NCBI RefSeq assembly: GCF_900100605.1
Contig: NZ_FNCN01000040.1
Coordinates: forward strand, 1 to 54,237
Length of the DNA stretch: 54,237 nucleotides
Reading direction: 5' to 3'
Origin: Sinosporangium album
GTDB taxonomy: Bacteria > Actinomycetota > Actinomycetes > Streptosporangiales > Streptosporangiaceae
Positions 1 through 6,842 of the stretch are shown here, piece by piece. How positions within the stretch are numbered: position 1 is the first letter of the stretch; every line of letters starts with the position of its first letter. The notes beneath the pieces are model-generated. The model saw nothing but the letters and a program-made list of their open reading frames with translations, made no database searches and was not told the origin of the DNA. The position numbers and the translations under genes were made by a program.

Positions 1-227
1 TCGACTGTTCCGGCTCTGGTGTCCCATTCACGTGGCCGGTAGCCGTTGCGGTGGTTGACGCGGTCGTCGCTGCGCTCGCCGTAGCCGGCGCCGCACAGGG
101 TGTCGGCCTCGGCCGACATCAACGCGTCGGCCATGGTCTTCACCATGGATCGCAACATGTCGGGGTCGCCGGTCTCGATCTGCTTCGCCAGCCAGGCGGC
201 AGGGTTCACACTGTTGTTCGCGGCCAT
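1..227 (-). CDS. IS256-family transposase, N-terminal part (cut by window start)
   Basis: The minus strand reads MAANNSVNPAAWLAKQIETG and continues through a CGAGYGERSDDRVNHRNGYR-type block. This is the characteristic N-terminus of actinobacterial IS256-family (mutator type) DDE transposases. About 75 residues are present and the frame runs off the left edge, so the catalytic DDE residues lie outside the window. The ATG start is at 225-227. The rest of this IS lies to the left; its end must fall somewhere between base 228 and the 3' end of the neighbouring regulator near 290, but I could not fix the terminal repeat from one copy. The family assignment is confident; whether the element is intact cannot be judged. 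Confidence 0.9.
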   Translation of the reverse strand, partial: MAANNSVNPAAWLAKQIETGDPDMLRSMVKTMADALMSAEADTLCGAGYGERSDDRVNHRNGYRPREWDTRAGTV

Positions 228-290
228 CGCCTGTTCTCCTTCGATCATGGTTTCAGCAACCTGAAGGATCACGCGATGGCCGTGTTCATT

Positions 291-1418
291 TCACGGTCGC
301 CACGCTTGTGGCCAGGTCAAACTCGTACACCACTTCCGTGGACGCAACCCGTTGAGCATTTCTTGGCATGCGGCCTCGGCACCAGGGTGACCGAGATGGG
401 TCAAGGTCGGGACCTTCATCTGCCCATGCCGCACCTCCGGCCAGCCGTCATGCCTGATCGGACGAGACTTCGTCTCACTAGGGAGCCGTCGAAACAGCTC
501 CTCTTGAGCGCGCAGCTGGTCCAAAGCACTCTCTTTGTCACCTCTGGCGGCACTGATCTGAGCCAGCGTGCCGACGGCTTCCGCAGCAGCCGGAAGCGCA
601 CGCCCGTCCGCGACCCGAAGCGCGGCACGTGCATGCTCGGTGACAACCTGCGGGTTCCTTTCGCCGAGCGCTTGGTTTGCCTGGAAAGCATGAACGGCAC
701 TGATCATCTGCGGGTCGCCCGTCTGCTCGGCGGCACGGCGAGCTGTCTCCCACCACAGGCACACCTCCAGGGTCCTGCCTGTGCACGTGTTCCGCGTATG
801 GGCGAGCAAGAATGTGAGCCGCGCGTTCAGACGCGCCCACCCGAGCGCCTCATAGGGCGGCGCGCCTGCGGCAGGGCCCTGTATGGCCGCGAGATCTGCG
901 GCGATCTGCGAAGCAAGGTCTGGGAGTTCAGCCATCGGGTAGTTCTTGGCGTACTCCCATACCCTCCCTTCCCAGTCGGCCAGGCGGGTGGCGCCAAGCC
1001 GCGAGTCGATCAGTTCCCGCAAAGGGGTCAAAGAGTCTCCGAAGGCGGTCCCCATGGCCAAGCCGGCGCCGCCAGCCAGAATCTTGCGTCGTATCTCGTC
1101 CATGCCACCAGCATTCCCCGTTGGATCCGCTTCTGATATGTCACCGTCGTTGACATTCATGTTTGAACGCCTGATTTTCTGCCAGCCGACGAGGATCGCC
1201 CCTTGAGCGCGGAAAAGCTGCTCCAAAGGCTCGACACTCTCCTGCGGCAGGCGCCGCTGAGCACATTCGATCTTGCTGACTAAGCTCAAGCTCGTGTGGA
1301 GATGCGCCGCGACCTGCTTCAACGTGAGTTTGTTAGCTTCTCGAAGCACCTTGATTTGCGCTCCAAGCAGGTCCCAACCAGCTTGCTCGCTCGGGCTAGC
1401 ACCTGGAATCCCAGCCAC
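291..1418 (-). CDS. XRE-family helix-turn-helix regulator with a C-terminal helical (TPR-like) region
   Basis: About 375 residues from a GTG start at 1416-1418 that follows an excellent ribosome-binding site (AAGGAGG). The N-terminal 70 residues hold an XRE/Cro HTH (LTLKQVAAHLHTSLSLVSKIE). The rest is alpha-helical with TPR-like pairs (TARRAAEQTGDPQMISAVHA, AVGTLAQISAARGDKESALD), the layout of large actinomycete XRE regulators that often control neighbouring small genes. Its target is unknown. Three TTGGACA elements just upstream suggest autoregulation. The last about 20 codons look out of frame: the +1-shifted reading gives RVASTEVVYEFDLATSVATV and a stop at 286-288, which looks more protein-like than the current tail. 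A 3' frameshift near 355-365, possibly linked to the adjacent IS256 end, is therefore likely. Confidence 0.75.
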   Translation of the reverse strand: MAGIPGASPSEQAGWDLLGAQIKVLREANKLTLKQVAAHLHTSLSLVSKIECAQRRLPQESVEPLEQLFRAQGAILVGWQKIRRSNMNVNDGDISEADPTGNAGGMDEIRRKILAGGAGLAMGTAFGDSLTPLRELIDSRLGATRLADWEGRVWEYAKNYPMAELPDLASQIAADLAAIQGPAAGAPPYEALGWARLNARLTFLLAHTRNTCTGRTLEVCLWWETARRAAEQTGDPQMISAVHAFQANQALGERNPQVVTEHARAALRVADGRALPAAAEAVGTLAQISAARGDKESALDQLRAQEELFRRLPSETKSRPIRHDGWPEVRHGQMKVPTLTHLGHPGAEAACQEMLNGLRPRKWCTSLTWPQAWRP

Positions 1419-1427
1419 ACGACCTCC

Positions 1428-1459
1428 TTGGACACGGTTGGACAACCGGATGTGTCCAA
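1428..1459. promoter_or_regulatory. Candidate operator of the XRE regulator (three TTGGACA elements)
   Basis: TTGGACA occurs at 1428-1434 and 1438-1444 as direct repeats, and its reverse complement TGTCCAA at 1453-1459. The last two form a 7-bp inverted repeat around an 8-base spacer. The block begins 10 bases upstream of the GTG start, overlapping where the promoter or leader should be. This fits autorepression, but binding is inferred only from position and symmetry. Confidence 0.5.
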
Positions 1460-1870
1460 CTATTGGCCTTCTACTGTCACCGACCATCACACATCATTAC
1501 CTGGTGACCAGGGAGCTCCACCCCCCTGATTATGGGCGTACAGCACGGCCAATCGGCATCCACCGAAAAGAAAGCTCCGAAAACAATTCGGACCCGCGAG
1601 ATGAAAGCGACTCACCCCACGGGCCTTTGACCGGACGCCAGACACAAGGAAGTCCGATCCTTAAGACCATTGCACCCGCTATGCATCCCCGAACTGCGAC
1701 GCCGAATCAGTGATCGCCCTCACCCACAGGTCGGGCTGCCGAGCGACTACGTGAAAAACTCGCCCACTCGGCTTTCCCGCCGTCGTGCACGAAGGCCATC
1801 ACCTCGCCGTACTGAGCCTCGACTTCTTCGACGCGATCAGGCCGCCGCTGCTATGGAGATGGGCGTGCAG
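1460..1870. other. Intergenic stretch between XRE regulator and CRISPR array
   Basis: No convincing coding sequence, RNA gene or strong hairpin was seen. The reading frames here show no protein-like composition. It lies at the trailer (old) end of array 1 if that array is transcribed leftward, so decayed CRISPR sequence could be hidden here, but no degenerate repeat was recognised. Confidence 0.4.
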
Positions 1871-2316
1871 GGACCATCCCCGCGTGCGCGGGGGCGATCC
1901 GGCCATACGGTCTGTCCCCGCGGGACCATCCCCGCGTGCGCGGGGGCGATGGTGCGTTGAACTGGGGAAACACAGTCCCTGGCGGACCATCCCCGCGTGC
2001 GCGGGGGCGATGCTCAGAACCTCGCCGTGTGGTGAGGCCCTTCGGGACCATCCCCGCGTGCGCGGGGGCGATTTTCTTCCTTAGTGCAGTGCGGGGCCTG
2101 GAACAGGACCATCCCCGCGTGCGCGGGGGCGATCGGACGGGGACCCGGCCCGGGGCCGGTTACAGGGGACCATCCCCGCGTGCGCGGGGGCGATCGCGGA
2201 TTGGCACCGCAGAGGAGTGTGATCGGCGGACCATCCCCGCGTGCGCGGGGGCGATTTGCCGATGGGGGCCAGGTGCTCGTCGGAGCCCGGACCATCCCCG
2301 CGTGCGCGGGGGCGAT
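1871..2316 (-). CRISPR. CRISPR array 1, type I-E repeat, 8 repeats / 7 spacers
   Basis: Eight identical 28-base repeats start at 1871, 1923, 1984, 2045, 2106, 2167, 2228 and 2289. On the minus strand the repeat ends in GCGGGGATGGTCC, the actinobacterial type I-E form whose 3' end supplies the crRNA 5' handle, so transcription is taken as right to left. Six spacers are 33 bases; the leftmost (1899-1922) is only 24. The stem CCCCGCG/CGCGGGG is present in each repeat. The short spacer is at the trailer end in this orientation. No cas gene is in the window, so effector proteins must be encoded elsewhere or be absent. Confidence 0.95.
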
Positions 2317-2474
2317 CGCCCTCCCTGACCTCATGGCGCTCTATCCCACCCGTGGGACACTAGATATCCCGACCGACAATCCCTGGAAGCCATAGCCGCA
2401 GCATGAGATCCACAAGCCATTCCGAACCGAATGAAAAACAGCTCCCGGCGTAGAAGAGACCCAGGTCAGCGAGT
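2317..2474. promoter_or_regulatory. Shared leader region between two divergent CRISPR arrays
   Basis: These 158 bases separate the arrays. A matching motif abuts both first repeats in mirror orientation: AGGTCAGCGAG at 2463-2473 before array 2, and AGGTCAGGGAG on the minus strand (2321-2331) before array 1. With the repeat orientation, this indicates that both leaders lie here and fire outward. Individual promoters were not assigned. Confidence 0.65.
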
Positions 2475-2868
2475 GTCGGCCCCGCGCACGCGGGGATGGC
2501 CCCCTGCGGTCATCGTTGTTGAGCGTGATCTCCGCGTCGGCCCCGCGCACGCGGGGATGGCCCGAGGAGATGACACCGCCCCGGGAGATCCTGGCGGTCG
2601 GCCCCGCGCACGCGGGGATGGCCCCATGGTGCCTGCCTCGGGGATCCAGGGCCAGGCGTCGGCCCCGCGCACGCGGGGATGGTCCGAGCGGCAAGAAGGG
2701 CGGTCGGAAGTGACCGCTGTCGGCCCCGCGCACGCGGGGATGGTCCTGGATCGCCGAACATTCCTCGCCGCCACCTCGGGTCGGCCTCGCGCGCGCGGGG
2801 ATGGTCCGTCCGTCTGGATCTCGACCCGCACCCACTGCACGTCGGCCCCGCACACGCGGGGATGGTCC
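2475..2868 (+). CRISPR. CRISPR array 2, type I-E repeat, 7 repeats / 6 spacers
   Basis: 28-base repeats start at 2475, 2536, 2597, 2658, 2719, 2780 and 2841, with exact 61-base periodicity and 33-base spacers. Repeats end in ATGGCCC in the first three units and ATGGTCC in the last four. The sixth (GTCGGCCTCGCGCGCG...) and seventh (CACACG) carry further changes, as expected for the old, trailer-side end. The orientation is left to right. The consensus differs from array 1 mainly in the first five bases, so both could serve the same type I-E machinery. No cas genes are adjacent; the next gene is a flavin-type oxidase. Confidence 0.95.
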
Positions 2869-2942
2869 GGCGGGTGCGGCGGCGTCGAGGGTCGATTCCG
2901 TGAGAGCGCTGAGGCTTGCAGATGCCCGTTGCGCTTCTCCGA

Positions 2943-3845
2943 TCATGGTGGCGTTGAAGCCGGATTCGACGGATTGAAGCGGGACAGAACCGGTTCTGTC
3001 CAGCGCAGCGGGCTGGCCTCGGGGATCTCGACGACACCGGTGACGGTGAACTCGACTGACCGTTCGGCGCCGCACGCGGGATTCCAGTCGGTGCGGGCGG
3101 TGCCGGTGAGTTGCAGGGTGGCGCCTGTGCGCCAGTCGGGGAACAGTAGCCCGGCCTTGGGCTGGACTTCCAGGTTGCCAAGGGTGTTGAACATGGCGTT
3201 GCCGACGTAGTCGGGCCAGCGCACGACGGTCGGTGACAGCACCTCGACGAAGCCGGGGTTGCCGCCGCGGTGGGAGGCGTCGGCGTTGCCGTCGAGGTCG
3301 GCGGTGGCGATGAAGAACGTGTCGGCGGCGGCTATCAGCCGCCGTTGGCCGTCCGTCAGGGCATGGGATCGCATGGGCTCGGCGGGCGTGGTTGGTTCCC
3401 ACCGAGGTTCACGCTTCTGGATGTACTTGGGGCAGTTGGAGTAGACCTGGTCGAGTGAGACGCGCAGGGCATGTCCGAGGGGGACGGCGTGGCCGTTCAT
3501 CCGCATTCGGCGGTGGCGGGCCGGTTCGATCGCGAGCAGGCCGACCGCTGCGGGTTCGGCGAGCCGATCGCGCAGGGGGTCGCCCCACACCGCTCGTCCG
3601 TCGATCGTGATGGTGCGGGCGTCCTCGGCGTATAGGAACCCCGGCTGCCCGGTGAGCAGCGTCGCCCACATCCGCCCGTCGGTGTCTGCGGCGCCGAGCA
3701 CCACCATCGGCTGCTGGGCGAGGAATTTGCGTGCCGCTTCGGGGATTTCCGCGCGGATGGCGCGGGAGGAGACCTTTCCCTGGTCGAGCAGGCCCGCGTG
3801 CCGCTGGGCAGCTCGTTCACCCTCGTGGTAGACGTCGACCGCCAC
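2943..3845 (-). CDS. Pyridoxamine 5'-phosphate oxidase-family (FMN-binding split-barrel) protein, two-domain form
   Basis: 300 residues from a GTG at 3843-3845 with AAAGAGG five bases upstream; the frame extends further 5', but that extension is low-complexity and unlikely to be translated. Two flavin-reductase-like split barrels are visible: one around residues 40-150 (MVVLGAADTDGRMWATLLTG, AVWGDPL) and one around 175-270 (ADTFFIATADLDGNADASHR, RWPDYVGNAMFNTLGNL). The DASHRGGNPGFV block is typical of the large PNPOx-like proteins annotated as flavin-nucleotide-binding oxidases. These bind FMN or F420 and are cytosolic; the substrate is unknown. It is followed on the same strand by array 2 and preceded by a VOC gene, with a 46-base gap. 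The family call is sure, true PdxH activity unlikely. Confidence 0.8.
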   Translation of the reverse strand: MAVDVYHEGERAAQRHAGLLDQGKVSSRAIRAEIPEAARKFLAQQPMVVLGAADTDGRMWATLLTGQPGFLYAEDARTITIDGRAVWGDPLRDRLAEPAAVGLLAIEPARHRRMRMNGHAVPLGHALRVSLDQVYSNCPKYIQKREPRWEPTTPAEPMRSHALTDGQRRLIAAADTFFIATADLDGNADASHRGGNPGFVEVLSPTVVRWPDYVGNAMFNTLGNLEVQPKAGLLFPDWRTGATLQLTGTARTDWNPACGAERSVEFTVTGVVEIPEASPLRWTEPVLSRFNPSNPASTPP

Positions 3846-3891
3846 AGCGGCCTCTTTTCGTCGGGTCGTCGGGTCGTCGGGATGAGAAGAA

Positions 3892-4353
3892 TTAGAAGAA
3901 ACCGCAGGTCGGAGCGGCTCCGTTAGGGGCGGGCTCGGTGTCGGCGCCGGTCGCTGCGTAGATCTCCAGGCGGATCCCGTCAGGGTCGGTGAAAAAGATC
4001 CCTCCGGAGGAGGCGCCCTCACTGTGCGGGACGACGCCGTCGTAGGCGAACTCGGCGGAAAGGTCGCGCAGAAGGTGTTCGGCGGCCTTCACGTCGTCGA
4101 TCGACTCGACCTGGAACGACAGGTGGTGCAGGCCCGCCGAGGTGGTCGAATAGGCGGTGCAGCTCTGCTGCCACAGGGTGAGCACCAGCTGCCCTTCCCG
4201 TCCCAGGAACGCCCAGCGGCGCCCCTCCTCTTTGCCTTCGGCCTGCACCTCGAGGCCAAAGACCCGCAGGTAGAAGGGCAGCGACCGGCTCAGATCGGTC
4301 ACGTTCAGCCCCACGTGCCCCGTCTGCAGGGACTTAATGGCGACCGTTTCCAT
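3892..4353 (-). CDS. VOC-superfamily protein (glyoxalase/dioxygenase-like)
   Basis: 153 residues starting at METVAIKSLQTGHVGLNVTD. The single vicinal-oxygen-chelate module pair is complete: metal ligands are predicted at H13 (TGHVGLNV), H76 or H77 (GLHHLSF) and E130 (DPDGIRLEIY), so it is probably an active metalloenzyme. An upstream in-frame extension exists, but the ATG at 4351-4353 gives the canonical VOC N-terminus. The substrate cannot be read from sequence; ring-cleaving dioxygenase, glyoxalase and antibiotic-binding relatives share this fold. It is divergent from a CGNR zinc-finger regulator with an imperfect palindrome between them, and the two likely form a regulator/enzyme pair. The oxidase gene downstream may be co-transcribed. 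Confidence 0.82.
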   Translation of the reverse strand: METVAIKSLQTGHVGLNVTDLSRSLPFYLRVFGLEVQAEGKEEGRRWAFLGREGQLVLTLWQQSCTAYSTTSAGLHHLSFQVESIDDVKAAEHLLRDLSAEFAYDGVVPHSEGASSGGIFFTDPDGIRLEIYAATGADTEPAPNGAAPTCGFF

Positions 4354-4384
4354 GACGCACTCGCTAACCCGGGCTGTCACGCCC

Positions 4385-4430
4385 GATTGTCGATCTAACT
4401 GTCTATTCCAAGATAGAAGGTTAGACAATC
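4385..4430. promoter_or_regulatory. Imperfect palindrome in the VOC/CGNR divergent promoter region
   Basis: The outer arms GATTGTC (4385-4391) and GACAATC (4424-4430) are exact. Inside, TAAC..TCTAT on the left pairs with ATAGA..GTTA on the right after a four-base slip. It sits centrally between the divergent starts at 4353 and 4473 in a locally AT-rich stretch, where a shared operator for the CGNR protein would be expected. Function is inferred from position and symmetry. Confidence 0.5.
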
Positions 4431-4472
4431 GTCGTCAACCGGCAAAACCTCGATAGGCGGTAGACTCGGGAC

Positions 4473-5045
4473 ATGGAGTCCAGGGATGCATCACACCCGC
4501 AAGGAGCCACGGACCCCCGTCCACTCATCGGCGAACCGCTGTCCCTGGACCTGCTCAACACCCGGTGGGTCATCGACGGCATCGGCCATGACCTGCTCGA
4601 CTCCACCGATGGCTTGGCTGTCTGGCTACGCTCGGCCGGCCTCCACGACCGGACGGTGGTCGACCGGGCGACTCTCGACGCCCTCCGGGAGACCCGCGAG
4701 ACCCTGCTGGCGCTCGTGGACGACGCCTCGTCACCGAGAGCCGCCGACGCCCTCAACCGCCTTCTCGCGCACGGCGCACTGCGCTACCGCCTCGGGCCTG
4801 GCGGCCCGGAGACGCATTCGGAGACCGATGACCCCGCCTGGTTGGCGGCCTGGCTGGCCGCAGCCGACTATCTGCGGCTTCTAGCCGACAGGCCCGGCCG
4901 CATCAAGGCCTGCGCACACCCCGACTGCGTGCTGCACTTCCACGACACGACCAAGAACGGCACCCGACGCTGGTGCTCCATGGCCATCTGCGGCAACCGG
5001 AGCAAGGCCGCCCGCCACTACGAGCGCACGAAGACCCGGCATTGA
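4473..5045 (+). CDS. ABATE/CGNR zinc-finger transcriptional regulator
   Basis: 190 residues. The N-terminal part (GEPLSLDLLNTRWV, DLLDSTDGLAVWL, DALRETRETLLALV) is the ABATE ligand-binding-like domain. The C-terminal CGNR zinc finger has C147, C152, C168 and C173 (CAHPDC ... RWCSMAICGNRSKAARHYER) and ends in the basic DNA-contact segment. Proteins of this kind are actinobacterial and proteobacterial regulators thought to respond to small molecules. The gene is divergent from the VOC enzyme and probably controls it. The ATG at 4473 has only a weak ribosome-binding site (GGTAGACTCGGGAC). Both domains are complete, so the gene looks functional. Confidence 0.88.
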   Translation: MESRDASHPQGATDPRPLIGEPLSLDLLNTRWVIDGIGHDLLDSTDGLAVWLRSAGLHDRTVVDRATLDALRETRETLLALVDDASSPRAADALNRLLAHGALRYRLGPGGPETHSETDDPAWLAAWLAAADYLRLLADRPGRIKACAHPDCVLHFHDTTKNGTRRWCSMAICGNRSKAARHYERTKTRH

Positions 5046-5286
5046 TCACATCGCAAGGCTCATGGGAGGGGGCGATGGGACAGTCGGTCTCGATCCCCCG
5101 TAGAGGCACTCCGAAACGATCGAAGATCGGAAAGGTCAACCTCTACTGGTTGCGGTAGAGCACGCCATGTAACCCGCCGATCATTGCCCGAACCCGTGGC
5201 CCGGAATCTCACAGTTCTGCCGTGAGCGCTAACTGCCGTGAGCACTACTGCCGTGGACGCCGTTGCCATGGATCGGGCTCCGCTTG

Positions 5287-5412
5287 TCAATGCCGAAATC
5301 CGGCGACGATCTCGTAGATTGCTGCTTTGTCCAGCGGGTCGGCATTTCGGAGTACGCGGCGCAGGTCCCCGAGAGCGGCTGTCATGGCAGTGATCTCCTC
5401 CCCTGCGAGTTT
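5287..5412 (-). pseudogene. Remnant of the C-terminus of a serine site-specific recombinase
   Basis: The minus strand reads EITAMTAALGDLRRVLRNAD, then PLDKAAIYEIVAGFRH and a stop. This resembles the tail of large actinobacterial recombinases (ALGDIVAVLADADPADKAEVY, followed by QLGLRLTY), but the frame diverges after the Tyr and stops early. No catalytic domain is nearby. The rest of 5046-5559 shows nothing recognisable. It is probably the scar of an excised or decayed mobile element. Confidence 0.4.
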
Positions 5413-5559
5413 CTTGGGCGGCTCCTCCCTTGCCGGGTCCGTAGCGGCAAGGGAGGGCTCGTTACCTTTGTTGACTCCGCCCCCTCGTCCAACAGTCGTC
5501 GAGGGCGGTGGAAGGGCGAAGACGCAGCTCACACTGGTGATGGCAGCACCGGCATCGCG

Positions 5560-6399
5560 CTACAGCCCCAGGGTGGCGGCGGTCCGCTCGTAGATCGCAA
5601 GGGCCAGGGCCGGGTCCACGGCTCGGGGGGAGGGCTCGGAGGGCGCCGCGTTGGTGAAGAAGCCTCCGCTGGGTTCCGGTGCAGGTGTGGCGGTCGCGAG
5701 GTGGACGATGGTGCGTACCCCTTCGTCGGGTGTGATGGAGAACGGGCGGAACAGTGGAGCCGTCAGCCGCATGAGGCCCCCGGCGTTGGTGTTTATGCCC
5801 GTCCCCTTCACCATGCCGGGGTCGGCGTTGTACACCTTCACTCCTTGGGGAAGCCGCCGGGCGAGTTCCTTGGATGCCAGGAGGGACAGCAGCTTGCTCG
5901 TCGCGTAGACGTGTATCTGTGAGTAGAAGCGCTTGCGCCAGGACGTGCCGAGAACGTCGGGGTCGTGCACGTCGAGCTTCCCGCGTTTCTCTAGGAAACT
6001 GGACAGATTGATGATCCGGGCCTCGGGAGTGAACATTCCGGCCTTCAGCAGCGCATGGGTCAGGAGGAACGGAGCATGGTGGTTGACCGCGTAGGTCCGT
6101 TCAGCGCCGTCCGGGGTCTCCGCGTAACGGGGGAAGGCGGCTCCCGCGTTGTTGACGAGCACATCGACGGGGGTACCGTCGGCTTCCAGCTTCGCCGCCA
6201 GGTCCCAGACCTGTGCCCGGTGTGACAGGTCGGCCGCCAGCGACCGGACGTTCCCGGGCAGCCCTCTGGCCGCGGCAGCGGTGCGCTCTCCGTCGCGGCC
6301 GACGAGGACGACATCCATTCCGGCCTGGACGAGGTGACGGGCGGTCACCAGGCCGAGGCCGCCGGCGGCGCCGGTAATGACGATGGTCTTGGCTGTCAT
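5560..6399 (-). CDS. Short-chain dehydrogenase/reductase, retinol-dehydrogenase-like
   Basis: 279 residues with an ATG preceded by AAGGAATCGCC. The Rossmann NAD(P) motif TGAAGGLG is at residues 9-16, the NNAG motif follows DVLVNNAGA, and the active site is LSS... then YATSK. Basic residues after beta-2 (VGRDGERT) favour NADP(H). The length and the SFLEKRGKLD insertion match the WW-oxidoreductase/retinol-dehydrogenase-like branch, which reduces or oxidises varied alcohols and ketones. It is monocistronic as seen: a degraded acyl-CoA synthetase fragment lies just upstream and recombinase debris downstream. The divergent AraC gene beyond that fragment is a possible regulator. The substrate is unknown. 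Confidence 0.88.
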   Translation of the reverse strand: MTAKTIVITGAAGGLGLVTARHLVQAGMDVVLVGRDGERTAAAARGLPGNVRSLAADLSHRAQVWDLAAKLEADGTPVDVLVNNAGAAFPRYAETPDGAERTYAVNHHAPFLLTHALLKAGMFTPEARIINLSSFLEKRGKLDVHDPDVLGTSWRKRFYSQIHVYATSKLLSLLASKELARRLPQGVKVYNADPGMVKGTGINTNAGGLMRLTAPLFRPFSITPDEGVRTIVHLATATPAPEPSGGFFTNAAPSEPSPRAVDPALALAIYERTAATLGL

Positions 6400-6466
6400 G
6401 GCGATTCCTTGTGGTCACTGCGGCTGAAATGCGGCGCGGGCGCGGGCTGGACGAGCCCATCGACCG

Positions 6467-6714
6467 TTACGAAGGCGTTCCGCGCCTGGTGGTGCGGGTG
6501 CCGAGCTGCCGGTAGGTCATCCCACCGAGGTCGTCGACTAGGGCGACCCGGTCGGGGTGGGCGGCCATGGCCGCCTTGACGGCGGCGGGCATCGCCCCCA
6601 CCGGTCAGAGTCGCGTTTGAGCCGGACCAGCAGGCCCGGCCGCAGCGGGTCCAGCACGCCTGCCCGCACCAGCACCCTCGGCATGCGCCACGGCGAGATC
6701 CTCGTATCCGGCAT
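6467..6714 (-). pseudogene. Remnant of an acyl-CoA synthetase (AMP-dependent ligase) N-terminus
   Basis: The frame from 6714 gives VLVRAGVLDPLRPGLLVRLK then DSDRWG. It then jumps to a second frame giving MPAAVKAAMAAHPDRVALVD, DLGGMTYRQLGTRT and a stop at 6467. Together these match the N-termini of FadD-like long-chain acyl-CoA synthetases (sGvlrPlrP..l ... aaaarhPdrvAlvDelG.lTy.eL). A frameshift and an early stop leave about 80 codons without any AMP-binding motif, so it is non-functional. Confidence 0.6.
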
Positions 6715-6842
6715 GCTCACCCCTCCGTTCTTGGGTTGTGCGGAAAATCTAGGTCGGAACGCCTGGCCAATTGGACGACCCAAACTCGCGCATTGCATGA
6801 CCGAAGCGCGCGTCTGCTACGGTCCAGCTCAGGGAGGGGCTT

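Noticed and set aside
1785-2855. Several open reading frames of 60-220 codons running through the CRISPR region on both strands
   Set aside because: They consist of translated CRISPR repeats (for example DHPRVRGGD or GPSPRARGR every 20 residues) and have no coding character.
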